In this document: positions 25,758-36,126 of the stretch, in pieces
Numbering within the stretch: position 1 is the first letter of the stretch
Layout of the letters: each line of letters begins with the position of its first letter
Origin: AP-15 sp963712825
Lineage (GTDB): Bacteria; Pseudomonadota; Alphaproteobacteria; ATCC43930; CGMCC-115725
Length of the DNA stretch: 64,000 bases
NCBI GenBank assembly: GCA_963712825.1
Contig: CAVQJP010000016.1
Span: 186,001-250,000 of the forward strand
Reading direction: 5' to 3'
Notes under the pieces: model-generated
Told to the model about the DNA's origin: nothing
Databases searched by the model: none
What the model saw: the letters and a program-made list of their open reading frames with translations, nothing else
Program-made: the position numbers and the translations under genes

Positions 25758-26678
25758 TCACACGTCGTAGTCGAGGCCGATTGCGGCGAAGCGTTCGCGG
25801 TCCTCGCCCCAGTTCTCGCGGACTTTGACAAACAGGAACAGGTGCACGCGCCGCTCCAGCATCTGTGAAAGCTCGGCGCGGGCGCGGGCGCCGATCGCCT
25901 TGATCCGCCGGCCATGGTCGCCGAGCACAATCGCCCGCTGGCTCGGCCGCTCGACATAGAGGACCTGGTCGATCCGCACGCTGCCGTCGCGCCGCTCTTC
26001 CCAGCCCTCGGTCTCGACCGTCGAGGCATAGGGCAATTCGTCGTGCAGCTGCAGAAAAACCTGCTCGCGGGTGATTTCGGCGGCGATCAGGCGCTCGGCC
26101 GCGTCGGACATCTGGTCCTCCGGAAACAGCCATGGTCCCGGCGGCGCCGCGGCCGCGAGGTGCCGCTTCAAATCGTCGGTGCCGTCGCCGTTCAACCCCG
26201 AGATCATAAACACCGGGTCGAAATTCCCCGCTTTCGCCAGCTCCGCGGCAAGGCCGAGCAGCCGGTCGCGGCGCACCAGGTCGATCTTGTTCAGCGCCAG
26301 CACCGATTTGCGTCCGCGCTGGGCGAGGCGGTCGAGGATTTGCCGCGTATCCCTATCGATCGGGCGGGCGGCATCGACCAGCAGAACCGTTTCGTCGGCG
26401 TCCTCGGCACCCGACCACGCCGCCGCCACCATCGCCCGGTCGAGGCGGCGGCGCGGAGTAAAAATGCCCGGTGTGTCGACGTAGACGAGCTGCGCGTTTC
26501 CCTCGACCGCGATCCCGAGAAGGCGCGCGCGCGTCGTCTGCGCCTTGGGCGTGACGATCGCCAGCTTGCGGCCGACCAGCCGGTTCAGCAGGGTCGACTT
26601 GCCGGCATTGGGGGCGCCGATCAGCGCGATATAGCCGCAGCGCGTCTCGGCCGGCGCAGCCTGGGCAGCGTCAACCAT
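25758..26678 (-). CDS. era: GTPase Era
   Basis: An essential GTPase that binds 16S rRNA during 30S maturation; 306 residues. All G motifs are visible: G1 GAPNAGKST, a Thr-rich switch I (AQTTRARLLG), G3 DTPG, G4 NKID and G5 ISGLNG. The C-terminal KH domain (about residues 205-306) carries VERPSQRAIVLGDHGRRIKAIG, the RNA-binding GxxG-like loop, and ends with VRENWGEDRERFAAIGLDY. It points toward recO, and the palindromic repeat between them may weaken co-transcription. Confidence 0.98.
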   Translation of the reverse strand: MVDAAQAAPAETRCGYIALIGAPNAGKSTLLNRLVGRKLAIVTPKAQTTRARLLGIAVEGNAQLVYVDTPGIFTPRRRLDRAMVAAAWSGAEDADETVLLVDAARPIDRDTRQILDRLAQRGRKSVLALNKIDLVRRDRLLGLAAELAKAGNFDPVFMISGLNGDGTDDLKRHLAAAAPPGPWLFPEDQMSDAAERLIAAEITREQVFLQLHDELPYASTVETEGWEERRDGSVRIDQVLYVERPSQRAIVLGDHGRRIKAIGARARAELSQMLERRVHLFLFVKVRENWGEDRERFAAIGLDYDV

Positions 26679-26708
26679 TATCGCCCAGCCGAATTCGAGT
26701 GCTGTTCG

Positions 26709-26749
26709 CCCTCACCCACCCGGCCTGCCAGGGCTGGGTGGGTGAGGGA
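26709..26749. terminator. perfect hairpin between deacetylase and era
   Basis: CCCTCACCCACCC is followed after a short loop by GGGTGGGTGAGGG: 13 complementary bases around a G/C-rich centre. There is no T-run, so intrinsic termination is uncertain. It lies immediately upstream of era and downstream of the deacetylase gene's end, both on the minus strand. The CCCTCACCC arm links it to the elements at 2267 and 8249, so it may simply be another copy of that repeat. Confidence 0.55.
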
Positions 26750-26768
26750 AACGCTGCAGTCAGGCGGG

Positions 26769-27671
26769 TCAAGCGGCGTGGTGCTTTGCCCAGTCGGCCA
26801 CCTCGGCATGGGTCGCGAACCACACACCCTGATGCGACTGGGCGTGGCGGATGATTTCCTCGAGAATCCAGATGCGCGAGCGATAGCCGATCACATGCGG
26901 GTGCATCGTCAGTTGAAAGATGCCGCCCTCGGCATGGGCCGCCTCGAACTCGCGGCGGAAGATGTCGAACACGTCGGCCGGCGGCGTGTAGGGCCGCAAT
27001 GCCGAGAACCGGTTCATCATGAAATAGACGGCGTCGTCGCGCACCCATTCGACCGGCAATTCGACGACGCCGGTCGGATCGCCGTCGAGCAGCAGCTCGT
27101 AGCAATCCTCGTCCGCCATCAGCGAGGAATCGTAGGCGAGCCCCATCTCCTTTTCGATTTCCAAGGTATGCTGGCTGAAATCCCAGGACGGAGTGCGCAG
27201 CCCGACCGGCCGCACGCCGCTGACCTCTTCGAGCGTGTCGCAGGAGCGCAGCATCAGGTCGCGCTCGGCCTCGCGGGGCAGCACCGAGTTCAGCTCGTGG
27301 ATCCAGCCGTGGATACCGATCTCGTGACCCTCGGCAACAACCCGCCGCTGCTCGTCGGGATGAAGCAGCGCCGTGACAGCGGGCACGTAGAAGCTCGCTT
27401 TGACCGCGTATTTCTTCAAAACGTCGAGAATGCGGGGAACCCCGACGCGGTTGCCGTACTGGCCCCAGGCGAGCCGCCCGATCGAATTGCCGCCGTCGCG
27501 CAAATCGCTCGTCTCATGATCGCTGTCGAACGAGAGCGCCACCGCGCAGCGGGCGCCGCCCGGCCATTCGGCGGGCCGCAATTTGCGTCCCGCGCGCACC
27601 CGGTTGACGCGCGTGCGCCATTCCTCCTCGGGCCATTGCCAGGGTTCAAGTCCGGGGCTGGGAGCATTCAC
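26769..27671 (-). CDS. NodB-domain polysaccharide deacetylase family protein
   Basis: A 300-residue metal-dependent carbohydrate or amide deacetylase of the NodB fold. Metal and catalytic motifs are visible: ALSFDSDHET (catalytic and metal Asp), EGHEIGIHGWIHE (metal His), RTPSWDFSQHTLEI and the final TMHPHVIG. No signal peptide is present, so it acts in the cytoplasm. Such proteins include allantoinase-like PuuE and peptidoglycan deacetylases; the long SRIWILEEIIRHAQSHQGVWFATHAEV tail favours the PuuE-like branch, but this is a guess. It has its own transcription unit between tRNA-Pro and era. Confidence 0.88.
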   Translation of the reverse strand: MNAPSPGLEPWQWPEEEWRTRVNRVRAGRKLRPAEWPGGARCAVALSFDSDHETSDLRDGGNSIGRLAWGQYGNRVGVPRILDVLKKYAVKASFYVPAVTALLHPDEQRRVVAEGHEIGIHGWIHELNSVLPREAERDLMLRSCDTLEEVSGVRPVGLRTPSWDFSQHTLEIEKEMGLAYDSSLMADEDCYELLLDGDPTGVVELPVEWVRDDAVYFMMNRFSALRPYTPPADVFDIFRREFEAAHAEGGIFQLTMHPHVIGYRSRIWILEEIIRHAQSHQGVWFATHAEVADWAKHHAA

Positions 27672-27725
27672 GCGACGACCCTCCTCGTCCGTATGCGGCG
27701 GCTCGCCGGCGGAGAGAAGGGCGGT

Positions 27726-27802
27726 TGGTCGGAGCGGAGAGATTCGAACTCTCGACCCTCAGCACCCCATGCTGATGCGCTACCAGGCTGCGCTACGCTC
27801 CG
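27726..27802 (-). tRNA. tRNA-Pro(GGG)
   Basis: A 77-base cloverleaf on the minus strand with CCA encoded. The acceptor CGGAGCG pairs with CGCTCCG. The D-arm has AGCGCAGCCTGGTAGCGC, the anticodon stem TCAGC/GCTGA closes a loop ATGGGGT giving anticodon GGG, and the T-arm is GAGAGTTCGAATCTCTC. GGG reads the proline codon CCC, which is frequent in this GC-rich genome. Confidence 0.97.
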
Positions 27803-28072
27803 ACCGAGGCGGCTTCCGCCTTGGGGTGGATCATATTCTTGCGTTCGGGGCCGCGCAACCCGCCCCGCCGACGGGTAGTTGGCCTGACCAACCGTTCGCC
27901 GACGATTATCCCGATGCGATCGCACGATCAAGCCGGCTTCACGGGCTGTGAGCCCGCGCATCCCGGTTGCGCCGATCACGCCAACCATCAGGAAACAGCC
28001 CAGCCGGCTAATAACACCGACGGGAATTTCGTCCCGCAGCCTAAAAATCACGGCCGGTCGCGTCCTTTAGTG

Positions 28073-28456
28073 TCAGCGACAGCGCGTCCATGTCCGCTTT
28101 CGTCTCGACCGCCGGTTGGTTTGGAGGATGATTTCGTTCCGCTCCGCTCTAAGATCGGTGCTCTGCGCCACATCTAGGATATCGGCTATCGTGTCCAACA
28201 ACGCTTTGCTTCGTATGCCGCGTATGTAGCGGCTCAGCTCCACTTTTCGCCCTTGCACATCGGCCGGCAACGGGGCTACTGGGATCATTCCTCGAAACTC
28301 CAGGCCTCTTGGGCCGATACTGACAGAGCCGGCGTTGCGGACCCGATCGGCAATATTCTGGCCAAAGCGCCGAAACTCGCGGCGCAGCATGATTAGGACG
28401 ACAATCACGGTAGTCGGCCAAGCGATGACGCGGATGAGTTCGATCAGATCGCGCAT
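28073..28456 (-). CDS. small membrane protein of unknown function
   Basis: A 127-residue protein. One hydrophobic segment at about residues 8-24 (VIAWPTTVIVVLIML) is followed by a charged region, RREFRRFGQNIADRV, and by VSIGPRGLEFRG, then a helical acidic stretch. This plan, one N-terminal helix with a cytosolic tail, is common in small hypotheticals and I know no function for it. The start ATG at 28456 has a weak ribosome site. The 270 bases between tRNA-Pro and this gene show no gene I can support. Confidence 0.5.
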   Translation of the reverse strand: MRDLIELIRVIAWPTTVIVVLIMLRREFRRFGQNIADRVRNAGSVSIGPRGLEFRGMIPVAPLPADVQGRKVELSRYIRGIRSKALLDTIADILDVAQSTDLRAERNEIILQTNRRSRRKRTWTRCR

Positions 28457-28495
28457 CGCGCTTCGGCGATCGACGCTGGAATGAGGATTGTTCGA

Positions 28496-28765
28496 TCAGC
28501 CGGGGCGATACGCCAGCACGTCGGTGAGCTGTCCCGAGACGAAAATTTTCCCGGTCGCAATCGGAACCGCATCGGGCGGCGGTTGACCGGTTTCGACGAC
28601 CGCGTGTCTGTGCGGCGGATCGCGATCATTATCGAAGGCAAGCAGAGTGGCCGAGCCTTCGTTGCCGACCGTTACCAGCGGTCCCAGAATGTCCTCCTGT
28701 TGGGCAATCACCGTGTTGACCGCATCAAGCGACAAATTCGGGTCAGCAGTGAGAATCGCCGGCAT
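28496..28765 (-). CDS. hypothetical protein
   Basis: An 89-residue protein with no recognised motif. The ATG at 28765 has AGGAAG eight to ten bases upstream. The composition is protein-like (MPAILTADPNLSLDAVNTVIAQQ at the start, then GPLVTVGNEGSATLLAFDND), but no domain, signal or membrane segment is visible. It runs in the same direction as the membrane protein gene downstream and merR upstream. Existence is moderately likely; function unknown. Confidence 0.45.
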   Translation of the reverse strand: MPAILTADPNLSLDAVNTVIAQQEDILGPLVTVGNEGSATLLAFDNDRDPPHRHAVVETGQPPPDAVPIATGKIFVSGQLTDVLAYRPG

Positions 28766-28803
28766 GAACAAGGCTTCCTGTGGCGAACCCCTTCGGGCTA
28801 CCC

Positions 28804-29292
28804 TTATTTGTGGCCGATCAGTTTGTCGAGCAAGCCGCGGATTTCCTGAAGCTCGCGCCGCGTTTCTTCGAGCGCCTCACGCAGCGCTCGCTGAGCCGGC
28901 GCCGGAGCGGATCCAGTGCTGCGCGGCTCCCCCGGCGGCTCCAGAAAAAATAATGCGTGGGTAGTTCCAACCGGCGGCGGCGACGCCGCGGCCCCGCTCG
29001 GGAGAACTCCGTCGCGCAGCAGCTGTTGCACGCCGCGGATCGTGTAGCCGTGCTGATAGAGGCATTGCCGGATCCGTCGCAGCAGATCGACGTCTTCCGG
29101 CCGGTAGTAGCGCCGGCCGCCGCCGCGCTTCAGCGGTTTGACTTGCGCGAATTTCGACTCCCAAAAACGCAGCACATGGGTCGGCAGGTCGAGCTCTTCG
29201 GCAACCTCGCTGGTGGTGCGGAAGGCGGCCGCCGATTTGCCGTGTCGCGTGGTCTCCGGCTCGCCCGCCCTCGGCGGCTCGGGCGGGGTCAC
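28804..29292 (-). CDS. MerR family transcriptional regulator
   Basis: A 162-residue regulator. The N-terminal winged helix-turn-helix matches MerR: RTTSEVAEELDLPTHVLRFWESKF and then GGGRRYYRPEDVDLLRRIRQCLYQHGYTIRGVQQLL. A Pro-rich linker leads to a C-terminal helix (ALREALEETRRELQEIRGLLDKL) that may dimerise. No metal-binding Cys cluster is present, so it is not a metal sensor of the MerR/CueR class. It directly follows ihfA, an arrangement widespread in alphaproteobacteria. Confidence 0.92.
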   Translation of the reverse strand: MTPPEPPRAGEPETTRHGKSAAAFRTTSEVAEELDLPTHVLRFWESKFAQVKPLKRGGGRRYYRPEDVDLLRRIRQCLYQHGYTIRGVQQLLRDGVLPSGAAASPPPVGTTHALFFLEPPGEPRSTGSAPAPAQRALREALEETRRELQEIRGLLDKLIGHK

Positions 29293-29293
29293 A

Positions 29294-29641
29294 TCAGCCC
29301 GACGCCTTCGCGGCTGCCGCCTCGGCCGGATGCTCGCCGGGCTCGGCGAGACCGCTGTTGATCTGGTTCTTCAGCGCATGGCTGGCGCGAAACACCAGCA
29401 CCCGACGCGGGCTGATCGGGACCTCCTGGCCGGTCTTCGGGTTGCGCCCGATCCGCTGACCCTTGCGGCGCACCGCAAAGCTGCCGAAGGAGGATATCTT
29501 GACCATTTCGCCGCGTTCGAGCGCCCCCGCGATTTCGGCGATCACCAATTCGACCAGCTCGGCCAATTCGTTGCGCGACAACCCGACTTCCTGATAGACC
29601 GCCTCGCTCAACTGCGCGCGCGTCACCGTGTGGCCCGCCAT
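29294..29641 (-). CDS. ihfA: integration host factor alpha subunit
   Basis: A DNA-bending protein of the HU/IHF family, 115 residues. The N-terminal helices (TRAQLSEAVYQEVGLSRNEL) and the signature EMVKISSFGSFAVRRKGQRIGRNPKTG are present; the beta arm carries the intercalating Pro in NPKTGQEVPI. A C-terminal tail of about 20 residues rich in Ala and Glu goes beyond the usual length. The ATG at 29641 is preferred because GGAGGGG lies just upstream; a TTG precedes it. It sits between fabH and merR. Confidence 0.95.
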   Translation of the reverse strand: MAGHTVTRAQLSEAVYQEVGLSRNELAELVELVIAEIAGALERGEMVKISSFGSFAVRRKGQRIGRNPKTGQEVPISPRRVLVFRASHALKNQINSGLAEPGEHPAEAAAAKASG

Positions 29642-29747
29642 CAACCCCTCCCCGCTTTTGGAGAAGGTTACTCCGGCGCAAAAATGCCGTCAAATTCCAA
29701 AGTGTTGCTGGATTTGTGGGCGGTTGCGGCGCGACCGCGCCCGGGCG

Positions 29748-30719
29748 CTACCAGCGCACCAGGCTCGCCCCCCAGCTGAGGCCGCCGCCGAGCGCCTCCA
29801 TCAGCACCAGATGGCCGGGGCGGATGCGGCCGTCGGCGACCGCCGCCGCCAAGGCCAGCGGGACCGAGGCGGCCGAGGTGTTGGCGTGGCGCTCGATCGT
29901 CGAAACGATCTTGGCGGCCGGCAGGCCGAGCCGCCGCGCCACCCCGTCGATGATCCGGCTGTTCGCCTGATGCGGCACCAGCCAGTCGATATCCGCCGCA
30001 CCGAGCGCGTTCGCGGCGAGCGCCTCCTCCACCACCTCGCCGAGATGCTGCACCGCCTGGCGGAAGACCTCGCGGCCTTCCATCCGCAGATGGCCGGTCC
30101 GAGCGGTCGAGGAGGGGCCGCCGTCGACATAGAGGATACCGTACTGCCGCCCGTCCGAATGCAGATGGGTCGACAGGACGCCGCGGCCGCCCGGCCCGGT
30201 ATCGGCGACCGCCTGCAGCGCCAGAGCGCCGGCGCCGTCGCCGAACAGCACGCAGGTGCCGCGGTCCTCCCAGTCGAGAATGCGCGAGAAGGTCTCGGCG
30301 CCGATCACCAGCGCGGTGCGCGCCTGGCCGAGCCGCAGCGCATTGTCGGCCGTCGCCAGCGCAAAGATAAACCCGGCGCAGACCGCCTGCACGTCAAAGG
30401 CGGCGCCGCGGTGCATGCCGAGCCCCGCCTGCACCTTGGTCGCGGTCGCCGGGAAGGTGTTGTCCGGGGTCGCGGTGGCGAGGACGATCAGGTCGAGGTC
30501 GCTGCCGCTCATCCCCGCATCGGCGAGGGCGCGTTCGGCAGCGCGCACCGCGAGGTCCGAGGTCAGCTCGCCCTCGGCCGCCACCCGCCGCTCGCCGATC
30601 CCGGTGCGCTGGCGGATCCATTCGTCGGAGGTGTCGAGACGCGAGGCAAGATCGCGGTTGGTCACGACCCGCTCGGGCAGATAGCCGCCGACGCCGACGA
30701 TTTGCGAACGCAGTCCCAT
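29748..30719 (-). CDS. fabH: 3-oxoacyl-ACP synthase III
   Basis: Starts fatty acid elongation by condensing acetyl-CoA with malonyl-ACP; 323 residues. The catalytic triad Cys-His-Asn is visible as VQAVCAGFIFAL, WLVPHQANSRI and ERHANTSAASVP. The C-terminal GGGLSWGASLVRW is the family's usual end. It lies 10 bases downstream of plsX, reproducing the common bacterial cluster rpmF-plsX-fabH that couples ribosome and membrane-lipid synthesis. Confidence 0.98.
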   Translation of the reverse strand: MGLRSQIVGVGGYLPERVVTNRDLASRLDTSDEWIRQRTGIGERRVAAEGELTSDLAVRAAERALADAGMSGSDLDLIVLATATPDNTFPATATKVQAGLGMHRGAAFDVQAVCAGFIFALATADNALRLGQARTALVIGAETFSRILDWEDRGTCVLFGDGAGALALQAVADTGPGGRGVLSTHLHSDGRQYGILYVDGGPSSTARTGHLRMEGREVFRQAVQHLGEVVEEALAANALGAADIDWLVPHQANSRIIDGVARRLGLPAAKIVSTIERHANTSAASVPLALAAAVADGRIRPGHLVLMEALGGGLSWGASLVRW

Positions 30720-30729
30720 CGTCGCGCGC

Positions 30730-31776
30730 TTACAGCGTCGCCGGCTGAGGTGCGGCGGTCGCTTCGTTGAGGCGCTCGAGGTCGACCCGGGTCCTGTCGA
30801 GAAAACCGTTGACCTTCATGTCGACCGCGACCCCGATCGCGTTGGCAAAGCCAAGCGCGTCGGCCGAGCCGTGGCTCTTGACCGCGATCCCGCACAGGCC
30901 GAGAAAAACCGCCCCGTTGTAGCGCCGCGGGTCGAGCCGCAGGCGCAGCTTGCGCAACGCATTGCGGGCAAAGAAATAGCCGATCCGCGCCGACCACGAG
31001 TGGCGGAACGCGCCGGCGAGAAATTCGCTGAACAATTTCGCGGTTCCTTCGGCGGTCTTGACCGCGATGTTGCCGGTAAAGCCGTCGGTGACGACGACGT
31101 CGACGGTGCCGGCGGGGATGTCGTCGCCCTCGATGAAGCCGAAGAAGCGGATCGGGCTCAGCGGGCTGCGCAGGCGCAGGCTGGCGGCGCGCACGGCGTC
31201 GTTGCCCTTCTGGTCCTCCGAGCCGACATTGAGCAGCCCGACGGTCGGCTCGACCAGCCCCAGCACCGTGCGGGCAAAGGCGTCGCCCAGCAACGCGAAT
31301 TGAACCAGATTGTCGGCGTCGCATTCGACATTGGCGCCGAGGTCGAGCATGACGCTCTCCCCGCGCTGGGTCGGAAAGAACGAGGCGATCGCCGGACGGT
31401 CGATCCCCGGCAGCGTCTTCAACGAGTTTTTGGCCATCGCCATCAGGGCGCCGGTGTTGCCGGCCGAGACGACGCCGTCGGCCAACCCGTCGGCCACGGC
31501 GTCGATCGCCAGCCGCATGCTCGATTGGCGCCCGGCGCGCAATGCCACCGACGGCTTGTCGTCGTCCATCACCATTTCGCTCGTATGGTGCAGGTCGACG
31601 ACATCGGCCAGACGCGGCAGCCTGGCGAGCAGCGGCCGCACGCCGCTCTCGTCGCCGAACAGCATAAACCGCAGGCCCGGCTGACGCTGCAAGGCCATGT
31701 CGGCGCCGCGCAGCACCATCTCGGGCGCGCGCGCGCCGCCCATCGCGTCAAGCGCGATCGTGATGGTGTCGCTCAC
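30730..31776 (-). CDS. plsX: phosphate acyltransferase PlsX
   Basis: Converts acyl-ACP to acyl-phosphate, the first step of phospholipid synthesis through PlsY; 348 residues. Recognisable are ITIALDAMGGARAPEMVL at the start, SAGNTGALMAMAKNSLKTLPGIDRPA, and VDVVVTDGFTGNIAVKTAEGTAK. It is soluble and peripheral to the membrane. A GTG start follows the end of rpmF by 31 bases. Confidence 0.98.
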   Translation of the reverse strand: MSDTITIALDAMGGARAPEMVLRGADMALQRQPGLRFMLFGDESGVRPLLARLPRLADVVDLHHTSEMVMDDDKPSVALRAGRQSSMRLAIDAVADGLADGVVSAGNTGALMAMAKNSLKTLPGIDRPAIASFFPTQRGESVMLDLGANVECDADNLVQFALLGDAFARTVLGLVEPTVGLLNVGSEDQKGNDAVRAASLRLRSPLSPIRFFGFIEGDDIPAGTVDVVVTDGFTGNIAVKTAEGTAKLFSEFLAGAFRHSWSARIGYFFARNALRKLRLRLDPRRYNGAVFLGLCGIAVKSHGSADALGFANAIGVAVDMKVNGFLDRTRVDLERLNEATAAPQPATL

Positions 31777-31807
31777 AGCTGCGCCGCCGGCCGCCGCAGC
31801 CGGGTGC

Positions 31808-31996
31808 TCAGGTCGTTTCCGAACGCGGCGCGGTCACCTCGCGGCCGTCGTAATAGCCGCAGGCCTTGCACAAATGGTGCGGGCGCTTGAGCTCGCCACA
31901 ATTCGGGCATTCGGCGTAAGCCGCCGGTTTCAGAGCGTGATGCGAGCGCCGCATGTTGCGGCGTGACGGCGAGGTTTTCTTTTTCGGGACGGCCAT
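31808..31996 (-). CDS. rpmF: 50S ribosomal protein L32
   Basis: A 62-residue ribosomal protein with the normal start AVPKKKTSPSRRNMRRSHH and a zinc-finger pair CPNCGELKRPHHLCKACG; both CxxC motifs are intact, so this is the zinc-binding form. It heads the rpmF-plsX-fabH-ihfA-merR series. The spacer of about 100 bases upstream holds the probable shared promoter, downstream of the DUF177 gene. Confidence 0.98.
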   Translation of the reverse strand: MAVPKKKTSPSRRNMRRSHHALKPAAYAECPNCGELKRPHHLCKACGYYDGREVTAPRSETT

Positions 31997-32093
31997 TGGC
32001 TACTCGTTTTGGGGGGATCGGGGAGCGCCCCGGTAATTAGCCAAAAACACTACTGGCGGCAACAAGGATGGCACCCAGCCATGCGGCGCAACG

Positions 32094-32615
32094 CTATTGC
32101 TGCAGCGGCTGGCGCAGTTTCGCCAGTGCTGCGAACGAGCCGCCCGGCGCCTCTTCGATCGCCGCCGGGTCAAGCACCGCGTCCGGGTCGCGGGGAAATT
32201 CGGGCAGGGCGAGCGACAGTTCCTGCGCTACCGCCTCGCCGATGTCGATCGCGTCGCCGGTCAGCGGCTCGAATGCCGGTGCTTCGGCGTCGTCGAGGTC
32301 GATCTCGGCCGGCCCGTCTTCGGCGGGCCCGTAGACGAGCGCGAAGCTTTGGGCGATTTTGCCGGCGACCGGCTCGAGCGTGACGACGCATTCCTGCGCG
32401 AACTCGGCCACGATTTCGGCTTCGAGCCGGATCAGTCCGCCCCCCTCGCGGTGGAGCGCTACCGCCGCTGTGAACCGGTCGAGAGACATCAGCCCGAACC
32501 GTCGGACGAGGCGCTCGCGTTCTTCCGCCGTCGCCTCGATATCCTGGCGAAACGGCTCAGAACCCAGCCGCGCCAGCGACACCAGCCGCGAAAATTCGGG
32601 GGCCGATGCGCTCAT
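32094..32615 (-). CDS. DUF177/YceD family protein
   Basis: A 173-residue member of the YceD (DUF177) family. The family's core CVVTLEPVAGKI (CxxxLxP) is present, followed by an acidic stretch and GDAIDIGEAVAQELSLALPEFPRDP. YceD homologues almost always precede rpmF; in plants and bacteria they have been tied to 23S rRNA accumulation. Its start overlaps the end of the CBP3-like gene by four bases, implying co-translation. Confidence 0.9.
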   Translation of the reverse strand: MSASAPEFSRLVSLARLGSEPFRQDIEATAEERERLVRRFGLMSLDRFTAAVALHREGGGLIRLEAEIVAEFAQECVVTLEPVAGKIAQSFALVYGPAEDGPAEIDLDDAEAPAFEPLTGDAIDIGEAVAQELSLALPEFPRDPDAVLDPAAIEEAPGGSFAALAKLRQPLQQ

Positions 32616-33184
32616 CGCGATGCAGCAGGCGCGCTCGGCGCGGTTTCCGGGGCGGTGAGGCCGGGTGACGGGAAACAGAGGTTGCCGGCAGCCAATTCGG
32701 CAGCCGGTTGCCGCGCCAACAGCTCGGCGGTGCTCCGCATGTACGCGGCCATCGCGGCGATCCTTTCCGGCAATTCGTGCACCGTGCCAAAGAGATTGCG
32801 CGCCAGGGCGCCGGCGAGCACCGTGTCGTCGCCCTCGAGCCCGTCCTGATATGCCCGAATTCGGCCATAAAAACCTTGTGCCATGCGCTTTACATGGCGG
32901 CCGACGCTAAGATCGCCGGTTCCCATCTCGCGCAACCCTCGATCCATGTCGGTGAACATCGTGTCGAAAAAGGCCTGCGACACCGCCTCGGATTGCGGCC
33001 GCTCGGATTTCAACCGATACAGGTAGAGAAAGGAATGCAGGCAGATCAGCTCGAACCGGCCGTCGACCGTGTCCGGAACCCCGAATGCGGTAAAGAACAG
33101 CGGCTGCCGGGCTTGCTCAACCACGCGCTGGTAAGCGCGCTCCGCCGCGTCGCCGACCGATTTGCGTCGAGAAAAGGAGATCAC
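32612..33184 (-). CDS. ubiquinol-cytochrome c chaperone (CBP3-like)
   Basis: A 190-residue protein of the Ubiq_cyt_C_chap family. Hallmarks are AYQRVVEQARQPLFFTAFGVPDTVDGRFELI, the helical LYRLKSERPQ, and DMDRGLREMGTGDLSVGRHVKRMAQGFYGR. The mitochondrial homologue Cbp3 helps assemble cytochrome b of the bc1 complex, so a similar role is likely; the petABC genes are not in the window. A low-complexity Ala/Pro tail ends it. It is convergent-free, divergently placed from bamE by about 140 bases. Confidence 0.9.
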   Translation of the reverse strand: MISFSRRKSVGDAAERAYQRVVEQARQPLFFTAFGVPDTVDGRFELICLHSFLYLYRLKSERPQSEAVSQAFFDTMFTDMDRGLREMGTGDLSVGRHVKRMAQGFYGRIRAYQDGLEGDDTVLAGALARNLFGTVHELPERIAAMAAYMRSTAELLARQPAAELAAGNLCFPSPGLTAPETAPSAPAASR

Positions 33185-33322
33185 CTCGGGGCTCGCGCTC
33201 CGGCGATCGGCATCGTTGACAATCGCCGCGCCTGTGCCAAAGCTGTCGGCCTCACTTGGGCGGCGACCCGGCCGATTTCAACCAAAGCCGCACCGCTCCG
33301 TCCTGTGCCAACTTGCCGAGCC

Positions 33323-33829
33323 ATGTCTGCCGTGCGAACCTCTACCCTGCTTGTGGCCATTGCAGCCGGCGCCGCCCTTTCCGGTTGCGCGACGACGGTC
33401 GAGCAGCGCGGGAACCTGCCCCCTCCGGAGGAAATGGCGCAAATTCATCCGGGCAAGACCACCAAAGACCAAGTTATCAAGATACTAGGCACTCCCTCCA
33501 GCGTGAGCGTCTTCAACGACAAGGACTGGTACTATATAAGCTCGCGCACCGGGCAGTTCTCGTTTTTGGACCCAAAGGTGCTCGACCAGCAAGTTTATGT
33601 CGTGGACTTCAACGATGACGGCGTGGTCAGGGGGATCGACCACAAGACCTTGGTGGACGGGAAAGAGGTCGTGCCGGTCGCCCGCGCCACCCCGGCTCCC
33701 GGCCGCGAGCTGACGTTTCTCGAGCAACTGCTCGGCAATCTCGGCAAGTTCAACGGCAGCGGCGGTTCCGTCCCCGCGAGCGGCAGCAGCGGCCGCACCC
33801 AAGGTCCAAACCCGCAAAGCGAAGAGTAG
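33323..33829 (+). CDS. bamE: outer membrane assembly lipoprotein BamE/SmpA
   Basis: A 168-residue lipoprotein. The signal peptide ends in the lipobox LSGC (Cys near residue 22). The mature part has the SmpA/OmlA fold: IHPGKTTKDQVIKILGTPSSVSVFNDKDWYYIS, with the family's KTTKDQVxxILG motif. BamE supports BamD in outer membrane protein assembly. The C-terminus is extended by about 45 residues rich in Gly and Ser. The start is set by the lipoprotein signal; a long upstream extension of the frame is not coding. Confidence 0.93.
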   Translation: MSAVRTSTLLVAIAAGAALSGCATTVEQRGNLPPPEEMAQIHPGKTTKDQVIKILGTPSSVSVFNDKDWYYISSRTGQFSFLDPKVLDQQVYVVDFNDDGVVRGIDHKTLVDGKEVVPVARATPAPGRELTFLEQLLGNLGKFNGSGGSVPASGSSGRTQGPNPQSEE

Positions 33830-33874
33830 CCGGCGGCGGCGCGGCCGCGGATCGGCGCAAAGCGGCTCAGGGCG

Positions 33875-35992
<2,118 letters not shown>

Positions 35993-36126
35993 CCGAGAGC
36001 TCACGACCAGCGATCAAGGGGGGACCCTCCGGCGTCGATCGGGGCAAGCCGGAGCGGCGGGAACATGGCAGAAGCGCATTCTTTGGGCAACCGCCGTGGC
36101 GGCGACGCCGACCCGCCCCCAACCCA

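Noticed and set aside
27668..28051. A minus-strand open frame running through the tRNA-Pro gene
   Set aside because: It overlaps a perfect tRNA cloverleaf and has no protein-like composition beyond the first residues.
27726..28771. tRNA-Pro as an integration site for the two hypothetical genes beside it
   Set aside because: The small genes lie on the 5' side of the tRNA, whereas integrases usually duplicate the 3' end; no integrase or direct repeat is visible.
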